Origin: Paralichthys olivaceus | Lineage: Eukaryota > Chordata > Actinopteri > Pleuronectiformes > Paralichthyidae | Reading direction: 5' to 3' | DNA length: 64,000 bases | NCBI RefSeq assembly: GCF_024713975.1 | Contig: NC_091112.1 | Coordinates: forward strand, 6,696,501-6,760,500 | Shown: positions 49,791 to 63,401 of the stretch, one piece after another | How positions within the stretch are numbered: position 1 is the stretch's first letter | How the letters are laid out: the number at the start of each line of letters is the position of its first letter | Notes under the pieces: generated by a model | Databases searched by the model: none | Told to the model about the DNA's origin: nothing | What the model saw: the letters and a program-made list of their open reading frames with translations, nothing else | Program-made: the position numbers and the translations under genes

Positions 49791-50899
49791 CCTCCCTGCA
49801 TTTTCCTAGATGAAAGCTTTTAATGTGAAGCAGCAGTTGGAACAGCAGTAACTTAGACGGTGAACATTTGACAGTGTTATCAATAAGAAATGCAAACACA
49901 GAGAAAATGTTAAATGTCGACCGGAAATGGAATTTAAAATGCTGTTACTGAAAATCTGGATTATAACTTTTATTATTTGATTTCTCTGTGAACATAGAAC
50001 TGATCAAAGATCTAAATCAGGCTGGGAGTTAAAGTGAAGCTCAGGTCGAATATAAAAATGCAATAATATTCACATTGTAGATAAAAAATGAAGTTTACGC
50101 TGCCTCTTCTCGTGCTGAGCGGTTGATGATCCAGTTTTGAGGCTGAATGGTTTTAGTGTGAGAAACCCAGAGTTTGGATGTGATGCAGAAAAACAGGGAA
50201 AATAAACACATTAAAAACTCTGTCAAATGATCTGGATATGAAAAGTAAATATTACAGGGATTAGATTTTTTTTTTTATGAGGTTGAATTATTTGCATTGT
50301 GTTGTTTTATGAATCCTGTTTTCTTTTGTTTTGTTGCTGCAGAACTGGTACTCGTGGCATCTTTCTACTTTATATTTATAACGAAACACGTCTTTGTTTT
50401 ATTGATCAAATGCTTTAGTAACATAAGTTGCGGAGTTGTTTTTTCGTTAGTCTCTCTTCTTTCTGTTGAAGGATCTTTCTCATTGTAAGAATGAATGTGT
50501 ATTTAAAGTAAATATCAACAGTAAGCACCTTGAATGAGTAAAATAAAACTTCATCACCAAACATGATGATCAATATTTGATGATTCAGAACCTGATGAAA
50601 TGTGGTCACGCTCTCTGATGTGGAAAATGTAGTGAATCATATTTTAGTTGAAACAACTTGATGTTGATTCATGAGACAAGTTTCAGCATCATCAACCCGC
50701 CTGAGCCATAAAATGCAGCTGGTCCTGAAAGACAACTGCCGAGTCACGGTTTAAGATGTGGAAGAAAGACGGACGCCACAAATATTCAAAATCAAAACAA
50801 TAAATAAACTGACAGTCCGCAGCAAAGTCACTACATTTGTTTCTCTGAGCTCAGATCCACTGTTTCCCCGTCACCCCCGTCCGCTTCTTCGTCATCAGG

Positions 50900-51155
50900 A
50901 TTATACAAAAACTGCAGAACAGATTTCCACAAATCTTGGTGTAGGGATGAGATACGACCCCAGAGAGAGAGTCTATGCAGTTTCAGACTGGATCCATAGA
51001 AAGCAGCAGATCCAAGATTTTTTTTTTCTTCAACATTGTGAGATGTCTTTTGACATTTTCATGGATTTCCCAGAGAATAATTAATGGATCTCAATGACAA
51101 AAATGACAAAGTGTGTTATGTGGTGCAGATCCAAATAAAACTCCTTTATTGTCAT
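50900..51155 (+). repeat. Abundant teleost dispersed repeat, fuller copy
   Basis: The consecutive signatures are 'tacaaaaactgcagaac', 'ccacaaatcttggtg', 'ggatgagatacgacc', 'ttcaacattgtgagat', 'cccagagaataattaatgg' and 'ggtgcagatccaaataaa'. I know this pattern from fish genomes as a high-copy non-coding repeat. The family name was not verified. Confidence 0.7.
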
Positions 51156-54026
51156 TGAACAGCTGTACCACCAAATCTAGTGCATCTCCCTGTCTTGGAA
51201 GCGATAAGCGCCCTGAGTGTGATCTAGTTTCTGTGTCTTTAACATAGATACAGGGAGTTCTGAGGGTTCAGTCAAATCTGGTCGTTTCATCATCACTGAA
51301 TGGAGAATTTCAGATTCATTTAGAATTTGTTACGGTTCTTGATCAGAGATGTTTTTTTAGTCACTTTCATGTCAGAGAAGAAAACAAACCACAGATTCAT
51401 GTTCATTTCACTCAATTTGTCTATTTAATATATAAAATACGGTAAAACATACGCAAAAAGGATAAGGTTTCAAGGGACTTGGATACTTTGGTACAACAAA
51501 CACTTTTTGTAAAAGCGGTATAGAATTTCAATTACATATCAGTGCATACTTTGTATATGAAAATATACACAAACTGTATATCATTCTCAAAAAACAACAA
51601 AAAGAAATATTTTCTTTACAACAAAAACCCAAAGCAGACTAGCTCAACACAATATATTAGCTATAAATTTCATCTTTAGTATTTCATATGCTACATTATT
51701 CTGAGTCCTTTGAAAACTCATTTGTGATGCATGTCCTTTATCTTTACTGTACGTAACATAACTGTAGATGTTACCTGTGTCCCATGCATTTACATGTTTC
51801 AAATTTCATGAATTACTAATTTCAGTTGTTTTCTCGTTTTTTTTTCTTTATAAATATATTCTATATCTTAATTAAAACTGCAGCATTTAACTGGTATTTC
51901 CTTCCTTCATTGCATTTGCTAATACCACAATAACTGATCGTGCAATTTTCAGCAAGTTGTTTCAAAAAAGGAAACCAGTACTATATGTTTATGATAAGAA
52001 AGGTAAACGTAATAGAGAGAAAATAAAAACAGTTTGGCTATCCTACACAAAATAGCAATAAAATAAAAGCTCCATAATAATATCATTATAATAATAATAG
52101 ACAATGGAACTGTCACCAGCACAAATTAATCCAAAAATAGTGAGATTCTAAAAAACATTGTACACAACAAGTAACAGGGTGCAGGTTTTCATATCTCATA
52201 TAGATTGTCTCGTGACTGCTAGATCTGACAGAACCTTATTGTACATGAGCGAACCTGCGAGCGGCAGGAAGATAAGAGCCAATGAGTGTGGTGTCACATT
52301 TCAGTCAACCAAAGAGTTTCCATGGAAATTAACTGATTTAAAATGGAAATGACGGCGTAGTAGCAGAGGAGATCATTGCCTGTGTGAGGGCCGGTGCCGC
52401 TCATCAATCCAATCTTTCAAGTTTATGAGTAGTTTGACTCTTTGGGGAAACAGAGTTCACTTTATTGCCGAGAGTTTGACGAGAAGATTGTTACTCATCC
52501 CTCATGTCGTCAGGAAAAACTCCTGTTGTTCCAAACTGTGAGAATTCACTCACTACAACCACGTCATTTAAATAGCTTGAATTAGCTCCTGTTGTGAGTT
52601 CATGTTTTTAAAAAAAAATGATGTATAGCACCTTTTAAAATGAGCTGAATTGATTGGATGAGAGTTCATGTTGGATTTACTTTCAATGAAACGTTTGAGC
52701 AACATTAGCTGTAGTTTTAAACCAGAGGAAAATATCATCACTGACAGAAATGATACGTGCGTTTCCATCCACGTTAAAATAAACTTTCTCAGTTCTGCTC
52801 CACTCCTGTAATGGCTGGACATTAGTTTTGATTGTTGTGGATTAACCGTAAACCAGCAATAAAAAGGAATTTACCAAAACTCAACTGGACAGACGACCAA
52901 TGTTTAGCTCAGTACGTTGATGACCGTAAAACTATTTTATGAGAAACTGTCACTGCCACTGTGGTAGAGTTCAGTCCCATAACACAACGCAGCAGAATAA
53001 GAAGAAAGACTTATCTTCAATATAAAAGTAAGAACAAGCTTCATCACACACAAGTGAGTGATTTCTCTTTCTGATTAAGAAACTCTCAGGTCTCTTAAAA
53101 GTTCTCCCTCCTTCAGCTTTTCATCTTAGAGCAATAAAAGACTCCAGAGAGTTTTTTATTTTTACAAGAATCTAGTTTTAATTGAGGATTTATAGAAAAC
53201 ATCATAATTATAAGACATAAGTGAAACAAACTGTTTCTGTATCTTAACGCACCCAAGTCCTTATATTTGCATAATGAAGGATACGTGGATGGAAATGCAC
53301 TTCAGCTCAGATCTCCTGTTACTATTTATTGTAAATTTGGACGGACACTTGGCTTTAGACTCAGATTTCCGACCCGATTGCTGGTGATTACTTTCTAAGC
53401 GATAAAACATGAATGCAGCATTAGACGTCAGCTTCAGAGGTGCTGATAGGTGGGTTTGTCACCGGTCTCCTGCTGATATAACCGGCTGCTGCAGCTTCAG
53501 ATTTGCAGCACACAAATGAGCACTTCTCAGCTTCTCATCAAAATCTGGGAATAAAGTGAGTTCCCCGAAAGTTCCCTTAACAATTTAAACATTAAAAACT
53601 CTCCAACATGAGGTTTTAGTTTTTTGAAAGAGTTGGTTAAATTGTTTTCCAGTGCTGACTGACAGAAGAAAAACACTAATGACCTGAAATTAGCAGAGAA
53701 AACTGCTGAACACCATGCTGTCGAATGAAGGACGGAGAAATAAGCTGATCATGGAAAACATCGACAGGACTGGCATTAGACGCCGGTTCGCCCCCGTGAA
53801 AAGGTCACACACATCACGGTGATATCCTCCACTAACCCACAGCGTCGCACTCTGCACCGCGGGCTCGGACTAATCGCAGCATCATTTCACCCACACAGAT
53901 TTGAAAGTGTAGCATTGCTTAAGTATATAATCAACAGTCAACAAACACCAGCTGACGCAACAGTCTGCGCCGAGAACGTCAACTCGAGGGGAGAGAGACT
54001 TCCCGTTTCTACGTATAAACATCCTG

Positions 54027-54119
<93 letters not shown>

Positions 54120-56021
54120 GTTCAGACAAAACTAATTTGTACTATAAAATATACAAGTGAACAACAAACACAGCACTTATTAGCCAATTTCTTGACTTAA
54201 CTTCAAAGTGAAAAAAGGCAAAAATCTGTGTCTGGTTAATGTGGAAAAGATTAAAAGTGATTCTGTCGAGCAAAGTGTGTGTATTACCTCTTTAAGTACA
54301 CGATACGTGAATGGCAGTGTCGTAATGATGACTTCATGTTAAGGTGGGTACTTTTACTTTTGGTGGGTTTTTAAAAAAGGGGGGGGGCGGGGGTGGCGGG
54401 AGAATATGATGACACCACAACCAAGCAGGCTTCTGTGAGTGAGAGACAGAAAGTGCACACACCATCAACACTAGCATAAAACAGGTTTACTGAAACAGGT
54501 CTGATCCACCAGCACTAGCTAGTGTGGCGTGACCCCTGCACCGTAGCTCAAAACATATCAAAGTCACACTCGAATATGCAAACAGATCCACTGAGAATCA
54601 ACACATTGCTTGTTTTTAGGGATACCTAGCAAAGTCTATGCAAATATATTCATATGTACATACACGTCGTTGAAGCTGAAAAGCTATTGTACTTTGTCGC
54701 CAACTGAAGCGGTAGAAATATAGAAAATGTCTTTTTCCTTTCACTTTTTGAAACACAGCAAAGAGCTAAGGAGAGCTATAGAGAGCTAAAGAGGACATCA
54801 AAGCTTTTGTATAAGGAGTGATTTTTATACAAAGTCAGAATTCCTACTTCTGGACAACTAACAGACCTTCAAAACAGATTTTTTTTTTTAAATACCAACA
54901 GATAAAGAACACTTGGACTGAAAGAACCAAATACTTCCCTACCTCGAAAAAAGCCACCAGAGGCTCAGAAAACTTGTACTATGCTTTTAACTGGATGGCG
55001 TCTACTCCTGGTAATAAGCTGAGTGAGTTACTGTGGCTGGATTTCTGGTGCAACAATTTCCATCTGAGCTCCGGAGGAGATGAGCGAGAGGACGGGAGGA
55101 GCGCTCAGTCCGAGGAGAGAGTGACGACAAATTCAAAGCTTGAAAAGCATCAACAGTTTCTAGTTCTCGCCGGTTTTTGTGAGAGATCACTCGTCAGTGT
55201 CCCCGCACTGCGTGCATGAGGCTTTTGGCATTTTTTTCTTATTCCTAAAGAGAGGTTGATATTGGCACTCTGGCAAGGTGCTCAGCTCCACAGCAGCAGA
55301 GTGCCACTTGAGTGCTCGGGCTCGCCTGGGTAAAGCCTAGAGACCCTGTTTGAGTCTGTTTAGTGTCACACAGATGTCGTCAAAGGTGTCCGCATTAAGC
55401 TCCTTCCAATAGTGCAGTTTGCAAGTGACTTACGGAAGAATGGACAGCACACAATCCCAACGGATTTCAAAGAAGCAGGAAGTGGCGAGTCATATAGCAG
55501 AAGTCCTATCGCGTTGACAAGCCACAGATCATATTGAGAACAATGCAGCAGATCTCAATGTAAATACATGAAGGTGAGGCAGAAAGCGAGTGAAAGAGGA
55601 ATATTTTTACGGTTGAGTCAGATTGAAAGGCTAAGTGCCTTGTTACTAACAAAAAGAAGTTACTATAAGGGAGTCCATTCAAGCAAGAAGGCTTTAAAAT
55701 CTACTGTCCCTCTATTCAAGGGGTCTAAATATCCAGCAGAGCACTAAACCATCCTTCCCTCACTCAGAGCGAGAGCCCCAAAGGATTTTTATTTTATTTT
55801 TTAAACGTTTTTTTCTTATTTTGGCAAAGCCTCTTAAGTCTGGGTGACGCAGCTGAGTCGTGTAATTCTGGAAAGAGGCAGATGCATGATGATAGTGTCA
55901 CATGGCAGTGTGGGTTGGGGCAGTGGGGGTGTAAGGATGAGTGGGTGTGTGTGTTGTGAGTGTTTAAGTGTCACCATAACTTCACGAGGGGGGGGGGTGC
56001 TGAGAAACCGTGTCGGTGCAT
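51156..56021 (-). other. Presumed 3' UTR and downstream flank of mef2d
   Basis: No coding signal is present. MEF2 mRNAs typically have 3' UTRs of several kilobases, so much of this may be mef2d 3' UTR. TTTATT (AATAAA on the minus strand) at about 51145 marks a possible distal limit. A long CA array sits at 54031-54114, and a G-rich patch at 54378-54402. Confidence 0.35.
54031..54114. repeat. (CA)n microsatellite, about 42 units
   Basis: This is the longest uninterrupted dinucleotide array in the window. In the minus-strand mef2d transcript it would read as GU repeats. Confidence 0.95.
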
Positions 56022-59000
56022 CTATGTGACCCAGGTGTCCATTCTCATGCGCTTCACGTTTCCTCCCTCCTGCTCCGGTTCGTTCGACACCCTGAGGAGA
56101 TCAGCCGAGGAGCTGAAGTCAGGCGGCAAGGACCGGTTTGCGGAACCCGTAGAGCCAGACGCACTGCCGCCGCCTCCGCCTGCACCTCCAGTGCCGCTGC
56201 CGCCAGCTGTACCGGTGTCGTCGCGATCGCTGCCTTCAAAGGAGCTGGCGTTGCTGCTTACGCTGTTCGCAGGCGAGCGGCCGGTCGGAGGCTCCAGGCA
56301 CAACAGGGAGCCAGGGTACTGCGGCGGTGCGGTCAGGATGGCTCCACCTGAAGTCGAGGACGGTGTGGTGGAGGAAGGATGAGAGCAAGGGGTGCTGTGA
56401 TCACGGCCAGGCGAGACAGGCTCCGACTTGATGCTCACGCTGGAGTTTGTGTTGACGGTCAGCATGGCGCCTTGAGGTATATGGGTCACCGGCCTGAGAA
56501 CAAGATCACGGAGGACAGAGAGGGGAAGCAAATGGAAGATACGGGAAAGAGCAAAGAGGAAAGGTGAGGACAAAAAACACAAATGATTAACGACTTGACA
56601 AAGTTGTATAAGAAGCTGGAAAGCGACTTGCATCAAGACAAAAACCCACATTACAAGGCACAGCACCGACAGGGAAAAGCCACACTCAATTATTCAACAG
56701 CCCAATCAGTTCTGAGCCTTTTCAAAGCAGAAGTAAACACCCCCACTGCTCCCAACAGATCAACAGAACAGCCCAGGAAGCATGAAATGATTCGTGTGAC
56801 AGGGTGATTCGCCGTGAGTCAGCCATGATGTGAAGAAACTACAAATGATAAACAGAAAATAATCTCGGGTTAGAGAAAATGGCAGAAACCGGAACTAGGT
56901 CTCTTTCCTGTTTGACTGCAGACAGCACCACACATGCTTAGGGAAAGGGGGGGCAGCCAAAAGCGCACAGACACACAGGAAAAAGGAAGTGTGATACAGT
57001 ACCGGCCCAACCACTCATCTCTACCCAAGAGCAGGTTGGACGGAGAGCCAACACTGTGAGGAGAAAAAATGTTGGAACCCAAATCAAAAGGGAAGAGGTG
57101 GATTAGAAGGCATGTGTGGAGAAAAGAGTGAAACATTATTGTGTGCAAAGGTTTCGTCAACAACAGCAATAATGTTACTTATGATTGAGTATCAGAAACA
57201 CAAAGAAACTGATCTGCTGGACTCTGGTTCAGGATTTATTAGAAATCCAGACGTGAAAATGCTTTTTTCTGATCTACAGACACTAGAATAAACTCATCAA
57301 TCAGGACAGTGACGATCTTTCTAATTTTGTCTATGTAAATAAGGATAAAACTGTGCACATGCAAAAACGTCAACAACTAGGACAAACTTTTTCCAGCAGA
57401 TACTGAATCTTTCCCCTCAAGACAGAAATACATTAAAGACCAAGAATAAAAAACAAGGAGATCATACGAATGATGTAGTTTGCATTTTGATATTTTCACA
57501 GTTTCTAATTTTGGAGTGCATTACTCTTGGTTTGTGCTGATTTAAGCATTTGCAGCATTTCATGATTTTGAGCACTGGGCTTTTCTTCTTGCATGTGTTT
57601 GGTCCTTAGAGGCCACTGTATTTGTGCATGTTGCAGGTGTTGCAGCATGAAAAGGGAGGGAAGAAAATGGTTTGATATCTAATAACAGGGGAAATAAAAT
57701 TATTTGACTACACAAAAATACATTAAGAACTGCAATATTCTTATAACGTATACGTAACCACTGCTAAATATGTTTACTGCATTAATGTTCTGCTCTGGAT
57801 TATCAGAATACACTGTAGTGGTGACTAATGGACAGTTTCTATTTTTTTAATTTTACTTTACTAAGTGACTATGTGGTGGCCACATTTATAAAGATGGAGA
57901 GAACTGATCTTAACCTAGATTGTGCATTGTCTTTTATTTTAGTGAGAATATCCTTTAAAATTATAACAATAAGATAACATTAAACTAAATTTCACAACTA
58001 AAATAAAATAAGTTAAAAAATTGATTTCTATCAAAAGCTCTAACTGAAATTCTCCTGGCCCAAGTTAATAAAATAAATGTAGCTTACAGACAAGGTCATG
58101 ACATTTCACATACGAACACACTATTAGTGGCTGTTCACCTCAGATTGGCAGCCAGACTGGACACCTGGCTACACAGCTCGCTGCTCTGTTTGTCCACGCC
58201 CCACATGCTGTGGACAAGAGGAGAGAACACACTTCAAGGATCTGGTGTTCACGCCACTGAAACCCAAATGGAAACCAGCAGCGCTTCGTCACGCTGGCGC
58301 TGCACTAAACAATATTCTCAACGGCCGAGTACAAACTGCAGTTATTTATTCAGCTCTGACTGGGAAAAAAAAGTTTGAACAGGGCCTTAATAGGAGCAAC
58401 GAGTTCAAACATCCAAACTGTCTAAACCTTTATGAAGTTCACTGAATTTAAAGAAACAGTGTCCATGCATAAACCGTGTATAATATGAATGTTGGGACTA
58501 GTTAACCATAAAAATATAACCTGTTTATTTATCTGTTTGTATTGCTCTGCTTAATTCTCTCTCTCTCCTCCAAACACTGCACTTCACTTCACCCTGCTGA
58601 AGACCATCAACTCCAGAAAAACTGTATCGTGTTCAGATTGATGTTATGGAGACGCTGAGATGGTGAGATGCTGGTGAAGAGACCAATTCACTAGAGAGAG
58701 GGTTGTGAATTGTTTGCATATCAGGTCATGGTATGGAGAGCATGCACGCTGCCTGGGGGGGGTCAGTAGTAAAGTATATCAGCGTTAAGAGGAAAAAGAC
58801 CGAGAGCTGTTTTAATCTCCATCCCGCCACCAACATCATCCCCGGCACTGGACGAGAGCGATGGCAGAACTTTTCAAAAACCAGGTTTGAAGTTGCAGGG
58901 ATGAGAAATTAAAGAAAGGACTTACACCAAGTTGCTGAGTGATGCAAGATTAAGTTGCTGCTGTTGCTGTGTTTGCTGTTGTTGCTGCTGTTGCTGTGGT

Positions 59001-62000
59001 TGCTGGGAAATAGCCTGCTGCTGTTGCCATGTGGAGACACTAGTCGGCAACAAGCCACCAGGTGACGCCAGAGCATGTAAAGCAGTGATATCCGCGCTGG
59101 TCAGCTGGTACTCTGTGAGCATGAAGGACAAAAGAACCAAGATAACGAAACTCTTGATTTCTCATTTAGTTAAAAGCGCATGTTCACTCCCTGAGCTCGT
59201 ACAGGATGTTTAGCTCACCTGTGTTGTACGCTGTGGGCATGGCGGAGAAGGGCAGCCCCTGTGCCAGGAGGCTCGGTGTGGCTACAGAGACCACCGGCGT
59301 GGTGAGGGTTTGTGCCACCTGGGCTCCGGCCGCCAGCCGCTGGGCGTTCTGTCAGAGGGGGCAATGACATGTTAGACCCCGCAGAAGCTTAAGCACCAAC
59401 TTTCACATGCTAACAAATGCTAAAGCTAAGACTTCAAAGATTTGAATTCCGACATGCTGGGAATGACAATGAGCTTATGGCTGGATTCATTATGATGTAC
59501 CAAGTCAAGTAAATCTCAGACGCAAATGGATTTACTATCAGGAGGTTTGTGATGACATGCATCAAAAACTGTTTGTTTTGAGCCATAAACGCTGTGGAGA
59601 TTTTACATTAAAGGCAATTCACTTATCTATTTGGGTAGGTTCATTTTTCAAAAGTTGCATCCTTTTCAAATTAAGTCTTTGAGTTAAGTTTACAAGCTTT
59701 AAATTATGTTAAAAGTCCCTAAAGACTGTACCGTTAGGCCATTTCCATCATCTTAATATCTATTATTTATAATCATTTTTAATCTTTTCATCGGCGTAGT
59801 CCTTTTAAAGATATTTTCTGGGCATTATAGTCTTTATTTGATGGAACAGGATTGAGTGTGAAAGTGGGAGAGCACAACCAGGTGAGATATTGGTAACCCT
59901 AAATTTCAAGTCCACAATTACCTTCAGAAATAAGTGAAATTAAATATCCAAGGTGAAATATCAGAAACACAAAGACACATCTATTGAGCCCTTTTACTAA
60001 ACATTAGCTGCAGAACCTTGGCAGCCTCTTTTAGTTGGAATACTAGTATTACTAGTATAAATCTAATATACTGTACAATACAAACTTTATTTTTTACACT
60101 ACTTTCCTGAGATTGACAAAATTTCACTCTAAACTCTCAATATACTGAGGTAAATAGTAATTCTCCGGTTATTCAAGCAGTTTAAAACAAGCTGGAAGTG
60201 ACTTGTTTGCTTTTTTGCAGTTGCAGGATCTAGTTTAACTGTGCAGCTAATCTCATGTTTCTCCAGTGGATGTCACTAAAGGCTTTACAGTATCCTGCCT
60301 GGCTGCTCTCCACAACGGCTACGTTTTTATGTCTCAATCCCTCACTCTAAGAGAAGGCTAACGGGGGTCAAAGCTGCTGCCTGCTCAGTGTTTGTACATT
60401 AAGTCGGACATTTAGATGACAAAATATTCAGTGATTCTCCTAAACAGCAGCAGCAGACACGCCGCTAGATCTGAGCAACTGTTACTGTGAGGTTTTATTA
60501 TGATGTACCGCTGCTGAAAGACACTAATCTCTGAAGAAACACAATACACCAGAGCCTGCTTCAGCTGAGTTATATCACAGATAAAAGCAAAATTAGGTTC
60601 TTTGTAAGAGGGGAAAAAACAAAAGGTCTGCATAGAAAAGGCCAAAAATGCAATAATTCTGCTCTGGAATTACTCATATATTGTGAGACTGATCATCCTG
60701 AGAGGAAACATTTGGCCAGAGTTATGAGTGTTACGCTGCCAAGAGAGAGAAGAGGAGGAGGGGACGTTAGACTGGAGAGCAGGGCCAGATTCAATTAACT
60801 GCCTTTGTGAAGAAGTGAGGGAGGACGGCTGGGGGAGTGTGATGAAAATGAATCACTATCCTGTGGAAAATTAGATTCTTACCTGACAACTTTGAGTGGA
60901 ATTGTACGAGAAATGACAATCATGCAGGCACCAGCAGCAGAAATCAGCAACCACCATCTACCATCTCTCTCTCTCTGAGTAAATTCATCTTACATGAAAA
61001 TGAGATTTTACCGGATACTCACTCACTAAGTTGTTTTCTTTTTTTTATTCTGATTCAATTTGTAATATTTTCATTGTGAATAAGAATATTTTGCAGTACA
61101 ACGAATGCTATTTTATAAAAAGCATCAAAAAGCACCAAATCCCCACATTTGAGAAGCTGAACATGTTTGCTTTAAAAAATTACTTAAACAATGAATAACA
61201 TGGTTTCAAATTAAAATGCAACCAAATATCGAGGGGGCACACAGAGCTAAAATATCAAACGTTTAGTTAAATGCCATTTTAAGTTTTTTTTGCAAAAGCG
61301 TTGAAGCTAAATATGTAAAATGCAACTTCAGCAGAAGATTGAGTTAAATGCCTTTAATGTAATTCCAGTTAGTTTTTAAAAATGTCTCTAAGTGACAGTT
61401 TGGGTGATAGTGAGAATGAGAGTTGGTGTGAGTGTCAGTGAACAGGGGAACATGCTCTGTGGCACTCAGCTCCACGATGCTAAGTGAAAAGACACTCATG
61501 CTTTCAGTGGTATCATCAGATGAAGTAAATGAGCCTTGTTGAAAACGTATAAACACTCAAGGACAATTCTCAAGGTCTGTATGACATAAACCTTTCTAGG
61601 TTTTCTCTGAGAAGATCACGATCCCAACTCTATAAAACAAAACAACCATGAGCCCTGAACGACATGCAGTCAGGTGGGAACCACAAACTGAAGACTACCT
61701 CAAGAAATGTCAGTGGAGCAAGACCAAAAACAATGACAAGCTCTTGTACAGTATCGTAACCATGCTAAAAATGTGTGGACAGTCGATAATCATCGATTCA
61801 TGCGAGTGACTGACATTGGGAGAAATCACCTCGTTTACCAATTCCAGCTCATCCTCTGTCTGCAAAGGGTGGTAACAGACAGGGTTACAATCATTTGATC
61901 CATTGTAAGAATAAAAATATTGATTCAGTCTGATAATAATAGTTTGGGGAAGACTGTGTGTATCATTAAAACCTCCATTGATGCTGTTCAGGCAAATACT

Positions 62001-63401
62001 GTTTCCAAGTTAAAAATGAACTTTAAATCTCTGAAAAAAGTTTTCATGATCTACAACTGTTGGGTGTTATCACACAGTCAAACAGTGGCTATGATTAAAA
62101 ATGAGTGTGTTTAGTCAAAGGCTTCCGAAAATACTCAGTTATGAGAAAACTCATCGGTATGTCAGTGGAACTGATGATTCATCCAAGACTTTACAGACTT
62201 TGCCAGAGTCAATAATGAGATGTTGGACCCCGAGTATGCAGCACAGATCTTAAATGTGAAAAACACATTTAACACAATGTGTTCAATCTAATTCTTGATT
62301 TTTCAGTTCACGTTCAGTTTTGGGTAATTTTCTATCTCAATCATTTTTCTTGCATTTTGCTTTTCTGAGACAAAATAGAAATTTCTAAGTCCGATCTAAT
62401 CTTCAAGGTTTCCGGTTCAGGTTGTCTTTCACTTTGTTATCTTTAGTTTAACAATGTCACCCAACTAAGCTTTTTAACAGAGGTGAGAACCTTAAATCCT
62501 ATAAAAAGTGTCATCATTTCCAGGATTAAATGTTGACTGAAAGGACCCAGACAGAAACAAGTTCAGTTTGGTTAAGCTCACCATCTGCATGAGGCTCTTT
62601 CCGCCCTGTGAGGTGATGACTCGGAGGTCTGGCTTGCGGCTGTTGACCATCTGGGGGCTGGGAGGTGGGGGTGGAGACTTGGCTGGAACTACTTTCCCCA
62701 GACTGTTGCCGTTGGAAACGGTGAGGAGGCCTGGGGAGGCCCTGGCACTGGTGTATCCATTAGCTGCGGGAGAAATAGAGGTGTGAATGGACAGGAATCG
62801 TTAGAAAAATCAAACAGGTGAATGCAGACAGCGGGGGACTCGTGCTGTGTGCACTCAAATTATTGTTTAATAAAAATCTATTCCGAGAGGCTCTTAAATG
62901 AAAAGGTACGTCAATCTGGACTGAATCAGTGTTTGAGAAGCCAACAGAAAGCAAAATTCACATCTAATGACACCTAACTAGCTGATGTTCAAACCTCTTT
63001 GTGTTAGAGAAGTTTGATTTATATTAATCCTTTTAAAATGATACAATCTCTTTTTTGAAATATCTACATTTCTGCAAAAAATAACTATAATATTGAAGCA
63101 ATAAGACAATTAATGTTCAAACATGTTAAAACAAAGAATTCCTATTGAAACAAAAATTATTTGCACGTGGCAAAATGTTAAACATATAAAGCACTGGAAA
63201 TACTACTTATTGTATCACCTGAATCCTCCACAGCACAATAAGATATGGTGCAGAGGAGGAACCTTGGAGAGGATTTAGGATGAAGACAAACTAAACGAAA
63301 GAATAAAACCTGCTCAGGTTCTGTAGAAATAAAATCGTACTCACGGACTGGACTTTGGCATCCTCCATTTGAATTATTTAGGTCACCTCCAAGAAGAGCA
63401 C
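56022..63401 (-). CDS. mef2d: Myocyte enhancer factor 2D, C-terminal transactivation exons (5' part outside the window)
   Basis: MEF2D is a MADS-box/MEF2-domain transcription factor of muscle, neurons and lymphocytes; only exons downstream of the DNA-binding region lie here. Exons in transcript order are 63401-63345, 62763-62582, 61859-61839, 59348-59219, 59112-58926 and 56493-56022 (minus strand), with every junction phase agreeing. Signatures are ALLGGDLNNSNGG, NGYTSARASPGLL, SRKPDLRVITSQGGKSLM, LTTPVVSVATPSLLAQGLPF, MPTAYNTEYQLTSAD and the terminal VKRMRMDTWVT. A Gln-rich tract follows STW in the penultimate exon. The last exon has IKSEPVSP, the phosphorylation-dependent sumoylation motif known in MEF2. 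A Gly/Ser-rich linker (GTAGGSGTGGAGG) precedes the C-terminus. MEF2D rather than MEF2A/C is favoured by GGDLN, ARASPGLL, the KRMRxDTW end and the tmem79 neighbour. The MADS/MEF2 exons must lie to the right of base 64000. Confidence 0.94.
58936..59032 (-). repeat. Imperfect CAG/CAA repeat coding for the mef2d polyglutamine tract
   Basis: On the minus strand CAG and CAA codons alternate, encoding about 18 Gln in two blocks broken by Thr and Pro. The mixture of CAG and CAA should limit slippage. Confidence 0.85.
61839..61859 (-). other. mef2d: mef2d beta microexon (21 nt, TEDELEL)
   Basis: It is bounded by 'ctttgcag' and a GTAAAC donor on the minus strand and encodes TEDELEL in phase 0. It sits between the exons ending KSLMQM and starting NAQRL, exactly where mammalian MEF2D carries the beta exon TEDHLDL. 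That exon is alternatively included in muscle and brain and strengthens transactivation. The annotation is easy to miss because of its size. Confidence 0.85.

Noticed and set aside
53819..54160. ORFs with His/Thr or Cys/Val repeats
   Set aside because: They are translations of the (CA)n array.
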